In this document: one piece after another, positions 49,499-57,699 of the stretch
How positions within the stretch are numbered: position 1 is the stretch's first letter
How the letters are laid out: each line of letters starts with the position of its first letter
Origin: Bacillota bacterium
GTDB taxonomy: Bacteria > Bacillota > Sulfobacillia > Sulfobacillales > Sulfobacillaceae
Assembly: GCA_021797635.1 (NCBI GenBank)
Contig: JAJZZI010000126.1
Location: 1-57,699, forward strand
Length of the DNA: 57,699 bases
Direction: 5' to 3'
Notes under the pieces: model-generated
Databases searched by the model: none
What the model was told of the DNA's origin: nothing
Seen by the model: the letters and a program-made list of their open reading frames with translations, nothing else
Translations under genes and position numbers: made by a program

Positions 49499-51154
49499 AT
49501 GAATGGGTCACAATGGACCTGGAACGTGCTTGAATCGCTAGGTGTCGACACCATCTTTGGAATTCCAGGGGGAGCCATCTTGCCACTGGTGGATGCTATG
49601 GTCGAAAAAGGGCAGGCGCTCTCTTTCATTGTGACGCGGCACGAGGCCGCTGCGGTGCACGCAGCAGACGGTTACGCTCGCGCGGGCGGAAAACCAGGTG
49701 TGGTCCTAGTGACCTCCGGACCAGGGGGCACCAATGTACTGACCGGGCTATCCACGGCGATGGCGGATTCCGTGCCTATGGTGGTGTTAATTGGTCAGGT
49801 TGCCGTTTCGCTAATCGGTACCGATGCATTTCAGGAAGCCGATCTTTACACGATGACCATGTCGGTCGTAAAGCACAGTTGGCGGATTACCGATCCGAAT
49901 GCCATCGCCGAAACCCTGGAGGAAGCCTGGCATGTTGCGAGTCATGGTCGGCCCGGGCCCGTCGTGGTGGAATTTCCTAAAAATGTCCAACTGGCGGAAG
50001 TCACGGAGATGCGACATTGGTCGGGACCCCCACAGGAGACCACGAAGATTCGACCCTTAGACTGGTCGAGGGTTCGGAGTCTTATGAGATTTTCTAAGCG
50101 TCCGCTGGTCTACCTGGGTGGGGGGGTGACAGCAAGCGATAGCGCGGCGTTAGTCCGTCAATTGGCTGAAAAGATGGACGCACCCGTCGTTTCCACCTTG
50201 ATGGGTCTTGGCGTGATGCCGCACCAACATCCCCTATTTTTGGGAATGTTGGGTATGCATGGCACATGGACGGCCAACCATGCGGTGCAGGACGCAGACT
50301 TAATTATCGCCCTCGGCGCACGTTTCGATGATCGCGTCACGGGACGGGTCGACCAATTTGCCCCTAAAGCTAAAATCATCCATGTTGAGGTGGATGCGGC
50401 CGAAATTGGTAAAATTATCCACTCCGATGTGGGTCTCAATGGGGATCTTCGCGATGTTCTACCCAAACTAGTGCGAATTGCCCCTAAGGCGCAGCACCCG
50501 GTTTGGAACCAAATCCTGAAGGACTGGCGAATCAAGCACCCTTTGCGCTACCAACCCGGTGAGGAGTGGCTGAGTGCGCCGGAAGCTTTGGAGGCTATTG
50601 CCAAGCATCTTAACCCACAAGACGTGGTGGTCACCGAGGTTGGGCAGCATCAGATGTGGGCGGCACTCTACATTCCCCGGAGTCTTCCCCGTCGCTTTAT
50701 CACGTCGGGTGGATTAGGCACAATGGGCTATGGCTTTCCAGCGGCTATGGGAGCCAAGATTGCACGGCCGAACGATCGGGTCTGTCTTATCGCTGGAGAC
50801 GGCAGCATTCAGATGAATTTACAGGAATTTGCTACGCTGGCTCAATACCGAATACCGATTTGGGTTATTATCTTTAATAATTCTGGCCATGGCATGGTGC
50901 GCCAATGGCAAGATTTGTTCCATGGGGAACGGCGTCATGGAGAACTTTTGGAAAATCCGGATTTTGTTAAACTGGCAGCAGCTTTTCAAATTCCCGGATT
51001 CAGCGTCAACACTGCCTCGGCCTTGGACGAGGCGCTGGCCACCATGAAGACGGTGAACGGCCCAGTGGTCTTGGAAGTGTTAGTCCCTCAGGACGATCAC
51101 GTGTATCCCATGGTGCCTTCGGGGCAAGCATTGTCGATGGTGATTGAGGAGTAG
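49499..51154 (+). CDS. ilvB: Acetolactate synthase catalytic subunit
   Basis: IlvB makes acetolactate or acetohydroxybutyrate from pyruvate (and 2-oxobutyrate) using thiamine diphosphate, magnesium and FAD, starting valine and isoleucine synthesis. The 551-residue protein has the N-terminal VDTIFGIPGGAILPL (about residues 17-31) and the catalytic glutamate in VTRHEAAAVHAADGYAR. VVLVTSGPGGTNVLTGL follows, and a central FAD domain contains ALGARFDDRVTGR. The ThDP motif GDGSIQMNLQEFATLAQYR (about 428-446) ends with IFNN. GGGAG lies 6 bases before ATG 49499. All catalytic motifs appear intact. Confidence 0.96.
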   Translation: MNGSQWTWNVLESLGVDTIFGIPGGAILPLVDAMVEKGQALSFIVTRHEAAAVHAADGYARAGGKPGVVLVTSGPGGTNVLTGLSTAMADSVPMVVLIGQVAVSLIGTDAFQEADLYTMTMSVVKHSWRITDPNAIAETLEEAWHVASHGRPGPVVVEFPKNVQLAEVTEMRHWSGPPQETTKIRPLDWSRVRSLMRFSKRPLVYLGGGVTASDSAALVRQLAEKMDAPVVSTLMGLGVMPHQHPLFLGMLGMHGTWTANHAVQDADLIIALGARFDDRVTGRVDQFAPKAKIIHVEVDAAEIGKIIHSDVGLNGDLRDVLPKLVRIAPKAQHPVWNQILKDWRIKHPLRYQPGEEWLSAPEALEAIAKHLNPQDVVVTEVGQHQMWAALYIPRSLPRRFITSGGLGTMGYGFPAAMGAKIARPNDRVCLIAGDGSIQMNLQEFATLAQYRIPIWVIIFNNSGHGMVRQWQDLFHGERRHGELLENPDFVKLAAAFQIPGFSVNTASALDEALATMKTVNGPVVLEVLVPQDDHVYPMVPSGQALSMVIEE

Positions 51155-51192
51155 GGCACTTACCCAAGACCGTTTAAGAAAGAGGGAACAGC

Positions 51193-52098
51193 ATGGCGCA
51201 TAGGGCCAGTAAAGTGTATGTGAACGGGAGCCTGGTTAGTCGGAATGAAGCCACGGTGTCCGTGTTTGATCATGGCTTTTTGTACGGTGATGGCATTTTC
51301 GAAGGAATTCGTGTCTATGAGGGGCGTATCTTCAAGTTGAAAGAGCATTTGGAGCGTTTGTTTATGTCGGCTAAGGCGATCATGCTGACGGTGCCGCTTT
51401 CCTTGGAAGAAATGCAAGAGGCCGTGATGGAGACGGTCCGGGCCAATGGCTTGCCTGACGCCTATATTCGTCTGGTCGTGTCTCGAGGACCTGGTGACCT
51501 GGGACTGGATCCTCTGCGCTGCTCGCGCCCAACCGTCATCATCATTGTCGAAGAGATTAGCCTGTATCCCCAAACCGTCTATCAAAACGGTCTAGAGCTA
51601 GCCTCTGTCGTGGTGCGCCGTCCTGCACCGGATGCACTCAATCCCGCGATGAAGACCTTGAACTACTTAAATAATATTCTTGCCAAGATTGAAGCAAACC
51701 AACGCGGTCTGGTGGAGGTGCTGATGCTTAACCACGAAGGATGGGTGGTCGAAGCATCCGCCGACAACATCTTTTTGGTGAGACGGGGGGAAATTGTGAC
51801 GCCTCCCACGTATGTCGGTATTTTAAACGGCATTACTAGACAAGTCGTCATCGCCCTGGCTACCGATGCAGGCTATCGGGTTCGCGAAGAGAACATGACC
51901 TTATTTGATGTCTATAACGCAGACGAAGCCTTCTTAACCGGTACGGCGGCGGAAATGGTGCCGGTGGCGAGGTGCGATGGCCGCGTGATTGGTGATGGCC
52001 AGCCAGGGCCGATCACAAAAGATCTCATCGAGCGCTTTAGGATCTATGCCAAAGGAGAAGGCGTCCTGGTGCCTAGGCTTAACGCGATACAAGCATGA
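51193..52098 (+). CDS. ilvE: Branched-chain amino acid aminotransferase
   Basis: IlvE transfers amino groups between glutamate and branched-chain 2-oxo acids, the last step to leucine, valine and isoleucine. This is a fold-type IV PLP enzyme of 301 residues. VFDHGFLYGDGIFEGIRVYEG (in part: HGFLYGDGIFEGIR, residues about 28-41) is the signature start. The Schiff-base lysine is in PAMKTLNYLNNILAK (about 155-165), and EASADNIFLVR and GITRQVVI hold PLP-phosphate contacts. LFDVYNADEAFLTGTAAEM is the C-terminal substrate loop. ATG 51193 follows AGAGGGAA. The stop overlaps pheA by 4 bases (ATGA). Confidence 0.95.
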   Translation: MAHRASKVYVNGSLVSRNEATVSVFDHGFLYGDGIFEGIRVYEGRIFKLKEHLERLFMSAKAIMLTVPLSLEEMQEAVMETVRANGLPDAYIRLVVSRGPGDLGLDPLRCSRPTVIIIVEEISLYPQTVYQNGLELASVVVRRPAPDALNPAMKTLNYLNNILAKIEANQRGLVEVLMLNHEGWVVEASADNIFLVRRGEIVTPPTYVGILNGITRQVVIALATDAGYRVREENMTLFDVYNADEAFLTGTAAEMVPVARCDGRVIGDGQPGPITKDLIERFRIYAKGEGVLVPRLNAIQA

Positions 52099-52946
52099 TT
52101 GCGCCCAAGATCTTCTTTCAGGGCGAACCCGGTGCCTTTAGTGAAGCGGCCGTGATCAATCATTGGCCCGCAGCAGAACCGGTCGGCTTGCCTAGTTTTG
52201 CCCAAGTGTTCGAAAAATTATCGGAAGATCCTGAGACGGTTGGACTGCTGCCTATTGAAAATGCCTACGCGGGCACTGTGCACGATGTATTGGATCTGAT
52301 CATTCAGCATGCCGAACTGTCCATTTGGGCGGAAGTCGTGCAGCCGGTAGAATTAGCCCTATTGGGGCTGCCGGGGATGCATAAGAGCGAGGTGCGACGG
52401 GTGCGTTCCCACCCGCAGGCGTTAATGCAAAGCCGGGGATATTGGCAGTCGCAAGGCTGGCAAATGGAACTCGGCTCGGATACGGCGGGCAGTGCTCGCG
52501 AACTCCTACAACATCGCTGGCCAGGGGTTGCGGCCATTGCCGGGCCGCATGTGGCCGAAGAATACGGCCTGGTCGTTTTAGAAAGCCGCATTCAAGATCA
52601 CCCGGACAATCGGACGCGGTTTTGGTTGATCTCGGGACGTCGACCTCCCCGGCTGTGGCCGGGATTAAGTGCCACTCGGGCCAAGACCAGTCTGGTCTTT
52701 GACACGATCAACACGCCTGGGAGTCTCGTATTGGCGCTCTCGCCCTTTTCTGATGCACAAGTCAACTTGACCAAAATCGAATCGCGTCCGAGACCGCATC
52801 ATCCTTTTGCCTTCAGATTTTGGATTGATTGTGAGGGCGAGTTAGACTCACCCGATGTCATTTCACGGGTGATTCCCCAATTCCGCCAGACGACGGAATG
52901 GCACCGTATCCTAGGGCGCTATCCCTTGTTGCAGCGCCGAAGATGA
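52095..52946 (+). CDS. pheA: Prephenate dehydratase
   Basis: PheA converts prephenate to phenylpyruvate for phenylalanine. The 283-residue protein has FFQGEPGAFSEAAV (residues about 7-20), VGLLPIENAYAGTVHDVLDL (about 54-73), and the DNRTRFWLIS segment (about 172-181), where T-R-F is the catalytic motif. A C-terminal ACT domain follows with the regulatory ESRPRPHHPFAFRFWID. Chorismate mutase is not fused. ATG 52095 overlaps the ilvE stop (ATGA), so it is translationally coupled to the leucine-controlled operon. That couples phenylalanine synthesis to a leucine T-box, which is unusual but not unheard of. Confidence 0.95.
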   Translation: MIAPKIFFQGEPGAFSEAAVINHWPAAEPVGLPSFAQVFEKLSEDPETVGLLPIENAYAGTVHDVLDLIIQHAELSIWAEVVQPVELALLGLPGMHKSEVRRVRSHPQALMQSRGYWQSQGWQMELGSDTAGSARELLQHRWPGVAAIAGPHVAEEYGLVVLESRIQDHPDNRTRFWLISGRRPPRLWPGLSATRAKTSLVFDTINTPGSLVLALSPFSDAQVNLTKIESRPRPHHPFAFRFWIDCEGELDSPDVISRVIPQFRQTTEWHRILGRYPLLQRRR

Positions 52947-53020
52947 GGAGGGAGAGCCGAGGTTCACGAGTGAGGCGCTTTCGACCCCAGTATTTTAGGC
53001 AGGTAGGAGGAATTCGCTGA

Positions 53021-53851
53021 ATGGAAACGGTGCTAAGGTTGAGGGACATCATCCTGGTCCGTGGGGAACATCGGATCCTCGATGGGCTTTCATGGACGGT
53101 CACGGCCGGGCAGCACTGGGTTCTTATGGGCCCCAACGGTTCCGGCAAGACGGCCCTTTTAAATGTCTTAACAGGGTACCTTTGGCCTACGCACGGTCAA
53201 GTCGAGGTGTTGGGTGAACGATTCGGAGAGACGGACCTAAGGCAGCTTCGTAGGCGGCTCGGCTGGGTTAGCGTAGGACTGGTGGAGCAGTATGCCCGCT
53301 ATCACGGGGAGCTCTCTGCCCTCCAAGTAGTGATGAGTGGCGCCGAGGCCTCAATCGGCATTTACCGGGAGCTTGGGCCTGAAGTCCGCGATCGTGCGCG
53401 CGAGGTGCTTGATCGTCTCGGTGCGGGAACCCTTGAGCACCGAGCGTTTTCCGTGCTCTCTCAAGGCGAGCGCCAGCGGGTGGTGTTGGCACGCGCATGG
53501 TTGGCGCAACCCGAAATCCTCATCTTAGATGAACCGACGACAGCGCTAGACATGGTTGCCCGGGAGGCGCTCTTGACGGGGTTAACCCGATTGGTGGAGG
53601 ACTCGAAAACTCCTCCGACCGTGATCTATGTGACCCATGCGGTCGATGAGGTCCTGCCCTGGTTTAGCCATGTGTTGCTTTTGCGCCAGGGCAAGGTGGT
53701 GGCTCAAGGTGAAAAAGCCAAGGTGTTGGCCGACGACCCGCTAAGGCGCGCGTTTGAGCTTTCCGTGCAGCTCGTGTGGCGCGACGGTCGGCCTTTTGTC
53801 ACGCTAGGATCTTACGCGGAGCGTAGTGCCGTTCCAGCGAACCAGAAGTAA
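53021..53851 (+). CDS. ABC transporter ATP-binding protein (YlmA/ModF-like)
   Basis: A 276-residue cytoplasmic ATPase subunit. Walker A is GPNGSGKTALLN (about residues 38-49), the Q-loop region has GWVSVGLVEQYARYHG, the signature is LSQGERQRVVLARAWLAQ (LSQGE replacing LSGGQ), and Walker B is ILILDEPTTALD with the switch histidine in IYVTHAVDEV. The LSQGERQRV form and the GEL or RYHGELSALQVV segment are typical of the YlmA/ModF-type ATPases of unknown partner. No permease gene is adjacent. ATG 53021 has TAGGAGG 10 bases upstream. The end overlaps the small secreted-protein gene on the other strand by 48 bases. Confidence 0.87.
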   Translation: METVLRLRDIILVRGEHRILDGLSWTVTAGQHWVLMGPNGSGKTALLNVLTGYLWPTHGQVEVLGERFGETDLRQLRRRLGWVSVGLVEQYARYHGELSALQVVMSGAEASIGIYRELGPEVRDRAREVLDRLGAGTLEHRAFSVLSQGERQRVVLARAWLAQPEILILDEPTTALDMVAREALLTGLTRLVEDSKTPPTVIYVTHAVDEVLPWFSHVLLLRQGKVVAQGEKAKVLADDPLRRAFELSVQLVWRDGRPFVTLGSYAERSAVPANQK

Positions 53852-54049
53852 GCGGTATCCCGTGGATCCCCGAAGAACGATGAGGTAGCCCAAACGGACG
53901 GGACGCGCACTGATGGCCTGGTCCTTATGTTTTGTTGCCATGTGGGCGATGGCCTCGGCGGCGGCTTGGCTGATGTGATGGGGAGCAGGAAGGGCGGGGG
54001 CCATCAAAGCTCCTGTCACCAAAGCCGTTAAGCAGGTCGGCAAGTTCAC
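53804..54049 (-). CDS. Small putative secreted protein
   Basis: An 81-residue protein that begins with a short hydrophobic signal-like stretch (LPTCLTALVTGALMAPALP), with a possible AxP/AxA cleavage near residue 20. A central amphipathic segment SQAAAEAIAHMATKH and a C-terminal beta-rich part YLIVLRGSTGYRLLLVRW follow. GTG 54049 has GGAGGTG at 8 bases, a strong ribosome site, which is the main reason to accept it. I know no family. It overlaps the end of the convergent ABC ATPase gene by 48 bases. Confidence 0.5.
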   Translation of the reverse strand: MNLPTCLTALVTGALMAPALPAPHHISQAAAEAIAHMATKHKDQAISARPVRLGYLIVLRGSTGYRLLLVRWNGTTLRVRS

Positions 54050-54371
54050 GTGGGTGTCACCTCCAACCTAACCTTGTCAAAAGGTGACTAACCTATACCT
54101 CGCCATTTTCTGCGCCAAAGCCCCTCTCGAAGGCAGTTTCATCGACCATCATGGACCCATTGCCATAATTCGCATCGCATAGGTCTGGACTGAACCCTGT
54201 TTCTGTATAATAAGTGAAGCATAAAGGTTTTCGCGGCCGGGGATGGAATGGTAGGGATGTTCGGTCTGCCTGTTTTTGGAATTGGTTTGACTAGCCACGA
54301 GTAACGTCGGTCCCAACAGCATGGGGCCGTCCGGCTGCGCGATCTTATGGAAACGGGCTAGGGGGGGAAGC
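54050..54371 (+). other. Intergenic region upstream of the glycosyltransferase
   Basis: It holds a perfect TATAAT at 54196-54201 but no convincing -35 at the right distance, so the glycosyltransferase promoter remains uncertain. No other gene or repeat is visible. Confidence 0.35.
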
Positions 54372-55607
54372 ATGGACCAATCTCGGCGATCATCGGCGGC
54401 AGAGATGGATGCGTTGATCGAGGCGGTCGACGCTATGCCTGACCACCATCAAGCCACGTTGGCTGGGCATCCCCAGATCTTGATTTTGGCCGCTCGATAT
54501 GGCGACGGTCATCTTAGGGCAGCGAAGGCGGTAGCGATGGAATTGCTGCATCGCCATCCCGACCCTTCGTTAGGGTTGTTGGATTATTATCGTTTCGTTA
54601 ACCCCCGTCTAGACAACGCTATTCGCTGGGCCTATCTTTCTAGTGTGCGTTTTGCTCCTGGGCTCTGGCGCTGGTTTTATACGTCTACCCAACGTATCGA
54701 CCCCACATCTAACGCCCAAAAGTTTTTGAATCATGTGGGATTGAACCGATTCTACCAGGCCATTCGGGAGCACCCTCCCGAAGTCATCGTATCCACCTAT
54801 CCCACCGCGGCCGGAGTGGTTTCGTCGTTGAAGAGCAAGGGCCGGCTTCGTGTTGCGAATTTTGTGGTGATGACTGATTATAGCGTGCACTCGCAGTGGA
54901 TACATCCTGGAATCGACCGTTACTTTGTTGGCAGCGAGGACATGAAGTTGGCACTTCAGGACCGTGGCTTAAAGGAAGAGAGTATCATTGTTTCTGGCAT
55001 TCCCGTGGATCAGCGTTTTCGTTTGCCCGTCGACGAACAGAAGGTGCGCCAAGAATTAGGCGTGGGCGACAGGCCGGTGGTGTTGTTCATGGGTGGGGCC
55101 TACATGCCTCAGAATGAGTTCCATGCCGTGTTGGAGGCGATTGACAGGGCACCGGCGGATCATGCGACGGTGGTCATCGCCGGCCGCGCGGGGCAGCGCC
55201 GGGCGATTGCGGAGGCCTACCAATTGAGGGCCAAAAATCAAGTGGTGGTCTTGGAGTATGTCAACAATGTACACGAATTGATGGCGATCTCGTCGATGCT
55301 GGTCTCCAAGGCTGGCGGGTTGACCACGACCGAGTCGCTGTGTCGCGGACTGCCAGTAGTAATCTACCGCCCTATTCCCGGGCAAGAAGACGCCAATGCC
55401 GACTTTCTGCAAAGGCACCGAGCTGGTATTCGGGCGCACCGGGAAGAAGAGGTGGGAGAAATCGTCGGCGACCTTTTAGCCAGCCCCTGGCGACTCAAGG
55501 CCATGGCTCGAGAGGCCGCCCTGCTGGGGCATCCCGAGGCTGCGCAAACCGTGGCCAGTTATGTTTTGGCAGCTATATCGGAGAGGCGAGCCAACCTTCA
55601 TGCTTAG
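54372..55607 (+). CDS. MGDG-synthase-like (UgtP/YkoN-type) family glycosyltransferase
   Basis: A 411-residue family 28-type glycosyltransferase. The N-terminal QILILAARYGDGHLRAAKAV (in part: ARYGDGHLRAAK at about residues 38-49) is the MGDG synthase start that binds the acceptor lipid. MTDYSVHSQWIHPGIDRYFVGSED and the nucleotide-sugar region VVLFMGGAYM plus VSKAGGLTTTESLCRGLPVV (about 315-334) complete the two Rossmann domains. It would add sugars to diacylglycerol or a related membrane lipid. ATG 54372 follows GGGGGGGAAG by 2-4 bases; the longer frame from 54321 has no ribosome site. It is next to a deacetylase gene, suggesting cell-envelope or glycolipid modification. Confidence 0.85.
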   Translation: MDQSRRSSAAEMDALIEAVDAMPDHHQATLAGHPQILILAARYGDGHLRAAKAVAMELLHRHPDPSLGLLDYYRFVNPRLDNAIRWAYLSSVRFAPGLWRWFYTSTQRIDPTSNAQKFLNHVGLNRFYQAIREHPPEVIVSTYPTAAGVVSSLKSKGRLRVANFVVMTDYSVHSQWIHPGIDRYFVGSEDMKLALQDRGLKEESIIVSGIPVDQRFRLPVDEQKVRQELGVGDRPVVLFMGGAYMPQNEFHAVLEAIDRAPADHATVVIAGRAGQRRAIAEAYQLRAKNQVVVLEYVNNVHELMAISSMLVSKAGGLTTTESLCRGLPVVIYRPIPGQEDANADFLQRHRAGIRAHREEEVGEIVGDLLASPWRLKAMAREAALLGHPEAAQTVASYVLAAISERRANLHA

Positions 55608-55703
55608 GGGGCCAGAGCCCCTGACACCTTTGCGGGAGGCCGTTGTCCGACACTCCCGAGCTACACCCACCCACATAGAACGTTATGGAGGAGATGAATT
55701 CGG

Positions 55704-56987
55704 TTGATCACCGGTGTCCTTGTCATCGTGTTCGGGCTGTGGCTGTTAAGCTATCCGCTGGCCGACTTCTTACTTCATCATGTGCAAGGGGGAGCGTTTC
55801 ATGCCAGCGAAGCGAGCCGACAAGTCGCCCTGACGTTTGACGACGGACCAGACGCCAGCACACCTGAGATGTTGGCTGTCTTACGGCAGGCGGGAGTGAA
55901 GGCCACGTTCTTTATGATTGTCGAACGAGCTCAGGCCCACCCGCATTGGGTAAAAATGGTCGCTGAGGAGGGGCACGAGATAGGACTCCATGGCGTGCGT
56001 CACCGCTCGTCCTATCTCATGACGCCGCGCGCCACGATGGCCAGTATTCGCCGTGGCGTGGCCGAGTTGAAGGCTCTAAGCGGCCAGGAGATCCTTTGGT
56101 ATCGCCCCCCCTGGGGACATCATAGTCTCTGGACCTGGTGGGCCTGCCGCCGTTTGGGCTTAAAGCGGTTGCTGTGGACGGTGGCCCCCAATGACTTTCG
56201 TGCCGAGAACTCACCCAAGCAAATCGCCAGTTATGTGTTTCAAGCCTTGTCGGCAGGTGGCGTGGTCGTCTTGCATGACGGTGGTGGGGACCGTTCACGA
56301 ACGGTAAGCGCTCTACCTCTGATCGTGCAAAATGTGCGTCGCATGGCGTTAGAGCCCGTGACGGCCAGTCAGCTTGTAGGAGAACGCTCGTGGCTCAAGG
56401 TGGCGTGGCGGTGGTGGGAGACGCGATTTCAGCTGGCCTGGAAGGTCGAGCCGATCCCGTCGCGGGTGGGCTCTATGCCAATTTTTCGGATCGGTCGGAT
56501 TCGATATCACGGGCCGAGAATCCCCTCTCCGGCAGGCACGCTGGAGCCTGGGGCATGGTTCGGCGAGATCCACTTTGACAATGGAATCCTGTCGAGATAC
56601 AGCACCGAACCGAGCCACATGCTGAAGGCTTACCAGCTAATTCGTCGATCGCTTTCCGATCTGGCCACCTTCGTTAGTGAAAACGAACGGTATCGCGCGG
56701 TAACCAGTTTTGGGGGGATCACTGTCCTTGACGCGGGACAGGCCACTGAGCGTCTTGGCTTTCGGCGCACTCCCGTCCGGGGATGGCGCAAGGTGAGCAT
56801 GCGCATTTATTTGATCCTGCTCATGGCGATGTACCATCGCCGGGGGTGGAGGACGCTTCGGGGACGTTGGACGCAACTTCACCCGGTGTTTTTAACCATC
56901 GACCGCCGCACGTTAATCGAACGATATGGTCGCGACCCGATCGCATCGGAAGTTCGCGTTCAGGCGGTTAACCATGATCCCCGCTAG
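55704..56987 (+). CDS. Polysaccharide deacetylase (NodB) fused to a YkoP-like domain
   Basis: A 427-residue two-domain protein. The N-terminal hydrophobic helix ITGVLVIVFGLWLLSYPLADFLL (in part) anchors it in the membrane. The NodB domain follows: TFDDGPDAS (about residue 45) with the metal/catalytic aspartates, H-x3-H in GLHGVRHRSS (about 95), and YRPPWGHHS (about 133). WTVAPNDF and VVVLHDGGGDR complete the active site. The C-terminal half (about 245-420) has FRIGRIRYHGP and GAWFGEIHFDN, typical of YkoP-like domains. TTG 55704 follows GGAGGAG. In B. subtilis ykoN and ykoP-like functions are neighbours; here a GT and a YkoP fusion are adjacent. Confidence 0.83.
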   Translation: MITGVLVIVFGLWLLSYPLADFLLHHVQGGAFHASEASRQVALTFDDGPDASTPEMLAVLRQAGVKATFFMIVERAQAHPHWVKMVAEEGHEIGLHGVRHRSSYLMTPRATMASIRRGVAELKALSGQEILWYRPPWGHHSLWTWWACRRLGLKRLLWTVAPNDFRAENSPKQIASYVFQALSAGGVVVLHDGGGDRSRTVSALPLIVQNVRRMALEPVTASQLVGERSWLKVAWRWWETRFQLAWKVEPIPSRVGSMPIFRIGRIRYHGPRIPSPAGTLEPGAWFGEIHFDNGILSRYSTEPSHMLKAYQLIRRSLSDLATFVSENERYRAVTSFGGITVLDAGQATERLGFRRTPVRGWRKVSMRIYLILLMAMYHRRGWRTLRGRWTQLHPVFLTIDRRTLIERYGRDPIASEVRVQAVNHDPR

Positions 56988-57026
56988 TCTTTGCTGCTTA
57001 GCCGTGCAAAAGGGGTTGAGAGTGCG

Positions 57027-57650
57027 ATGCTAGGTTTGGTGGCGGTGGTGTTATCCGCGGGATTGGGTACGCGCATGGGCCAAAATAAGGGGAAATTGCC
57101 GTGGCCCGGGCATGAAAACTTGCTACACCGGGCGGTATGGGCGGCAACAAAGTGGGCCGATCAGGTGCTGGTGGTCGTGGGACCGGGCGAGGACCACCTC
57201 GAGCTGCAGTCAAAAACCATCCACGTTATTCGCAATGGGAACCCCGAGCGAGGGCTCTCTTCTAGCCTAAGGGTGGCAATCGGTGCTGTGCAAGCGGCAA
57301 CGTGCCAAACGCTTGCCTGGACCTTGGTCGACCAACCTTTTGTGACCCCGGAAGATGGGGCATCGGTCCTGGATCACTGGACAAAAAGACCGTCGTCGAT
57401 TAGAATTCTTCGCCCTACCTACAACGGGAAGCCTGGACATCCGTTATTCATCGAGTACCCCTTGGCCATTCAACTCGTATCTGAACTTCACGGCGACGTT
57501 GGCCTCTCACGAATCATTTCAGGCCGAGACGACTACGGGACCTTTGAGCGAACCATCGTGGGTAGGCCGCTACCGAGTTTCGATATTGACAAACCCAGCG
57601 ACTATCAGCAAGCTTTGCGATGGCTTGCCTGGAATCCGGGGATGGTATAA
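57027..57650 (+). CDS. MobA-like NTP transferase (molybdenum cofactor cytidylyltransferase-type)
   Basis: A 207-residue nucleotidyltransferase with the GT-A-like fold. VAVVLSAGLGTRMGQNKGKLPW (in part: LSAGLGTRMGQNK, residues about 7-19) is the phosphate-binding loop. The metal-binding aspartate is in WTLVDQPFVTPE (LVDQP, normally xxDxP, about residue 97), and TYNGKPGHPLFI is the C-terminal substrate loop (about 132-143). MocA-type enzymes attach CMP to molybdopterin; MobA adds GMP. ATG 57027 is preferred since AAAAGGGG lies about 11 bases upstream and homologues begin there. It follows the deacetylase by 39 bases. Related in theme to the oxyanion transporter at 19.7-22.5 kb but not linked to it. 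Confidence 0.85.
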   Translation: MLGLVAVVLSAGLGTRMGQNKGKLPWPGHENLLHRAVWAATKWADQVLVVVGPGEDHLELQSKTIHVIRNGNPERGLSSSLRVAIGAVQAATCQTLAWTLVDQPFVTPEDGASVLDHWTKRPSSIRILRPTYNGKPGHPLFIEYPLAIQLVSELHGDVGLSRIISGRDDYGTFERTIVGRPLPSFDIDKPSDYQQALRWLAWNPGMV

Positions 57651-57651
57651 T
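57643..57651 (+). promoter_or_regulatory. Extended -10 promoter candidate at the window end
   Basis: TGG-TATAAT (57643-57651) is an extended -10 element overlapping the stop codon of the nucleotidyltransferase. TTGCCT upstream is only 15 bases away, so the -35 is weak. It points out of the window, and a short AGATCT...AGATC inverted repeat follows. Confidence 0.5.
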
Positions 57652-57699
57652 AAAGGACAGTAGATCTGAAGGCTTAGATCGGAACGGAGCACCGACCAT

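Overview
The window looks like chromosomal DNA of a Gram-positive, probably acidophilic member of the Bacillota (Sulfobacillus-like). This is an inference. It rests on strong AAAGGAGG-type ribosome binding sites, frequent GTG/TTG starts, sigma-A-like promoters, two T-box leaders, a meso-DAP-type MurE and a glutamate decarboxylase. By eye GC is in the mid-50s percent. I could not run any database search, so family names come from motifs and overall sequence character.

Layout. 1-9.9 kb: 3' end of recG, then single genes: GNAT acetyltransferase, MscS-like channel, three MFS transporters, YbjQ-like protein, Gfo/Idh/MocA oxidoreductase and an aldo/keto reductase behind a long, apparently structured leader. 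9.9-14.8 kb: reverse operon panB-galE-galT, a hypothetical protein and D-Ala-D-Ala ligase. 15-19.7 kb: a putative cysteine-peptidase-like protein, a large secreted coiled-coil protein with its own promoter and terminator, and a frameshifted nucleoside phosphorylase. 19.7-22.5 kb: molybdate/tungstate-type ABC transporter operon. 22.5-26.9 kb: homoserine kinase, and a serine-synthesis operon (class V aminotransferase then serA) behind a T-box whose inferred specifier is UCC (Ser).

27-33.5 kb: a heme-oxygenase-fold diiron oxidase candidate, then a mutagenesis cassette with a LexA-like operator: ImuB-like protein, DUF6504-like protein, a new 45-residue basic ORF, DnaE2-type error-prone polymerase and a flavin-reductase-like protein. 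33.6-34.2 kb: seven tRNA genes with one promoter and one terminator. 34.2-36.5 kb: a decayed accessory patch (HicB-like antitoxin, integrase remnant, SAM methyltransferase). 36.5-46.9 kb: thrC, PadR regulator, class II aldolase, small membrane protein, murE, gadB, Nudix hydrolase, site-2 protease and dUTPase.

47-53 kb: a branched-chain/aromatic amino-acid operon (short IlvN-like ACT protein, leuA, ilvB, ilvE, pheA) behind a T-box with inferred specifier CUC (Leu). 53-57.7 kb: ABC ATPase, small secreted protein, MGDG-synthase-like glycosyltransferase, a polysaccharide deacetylase fused to a YkoP-like domain, and a MobA-like nucleotidyltransferase.

Amino-acid supply (Ser, Thr, Leu/Val/Ile, Phe) is a recurring theme, with Ser and Leu synthesis apparently sensed through matching uncharged tRNAs. 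The most unusual parts are the SOS-type ImuB/DnaE2 cassette with its two small genes and the uncharacterised leader at about 7.38-7.60 kb.
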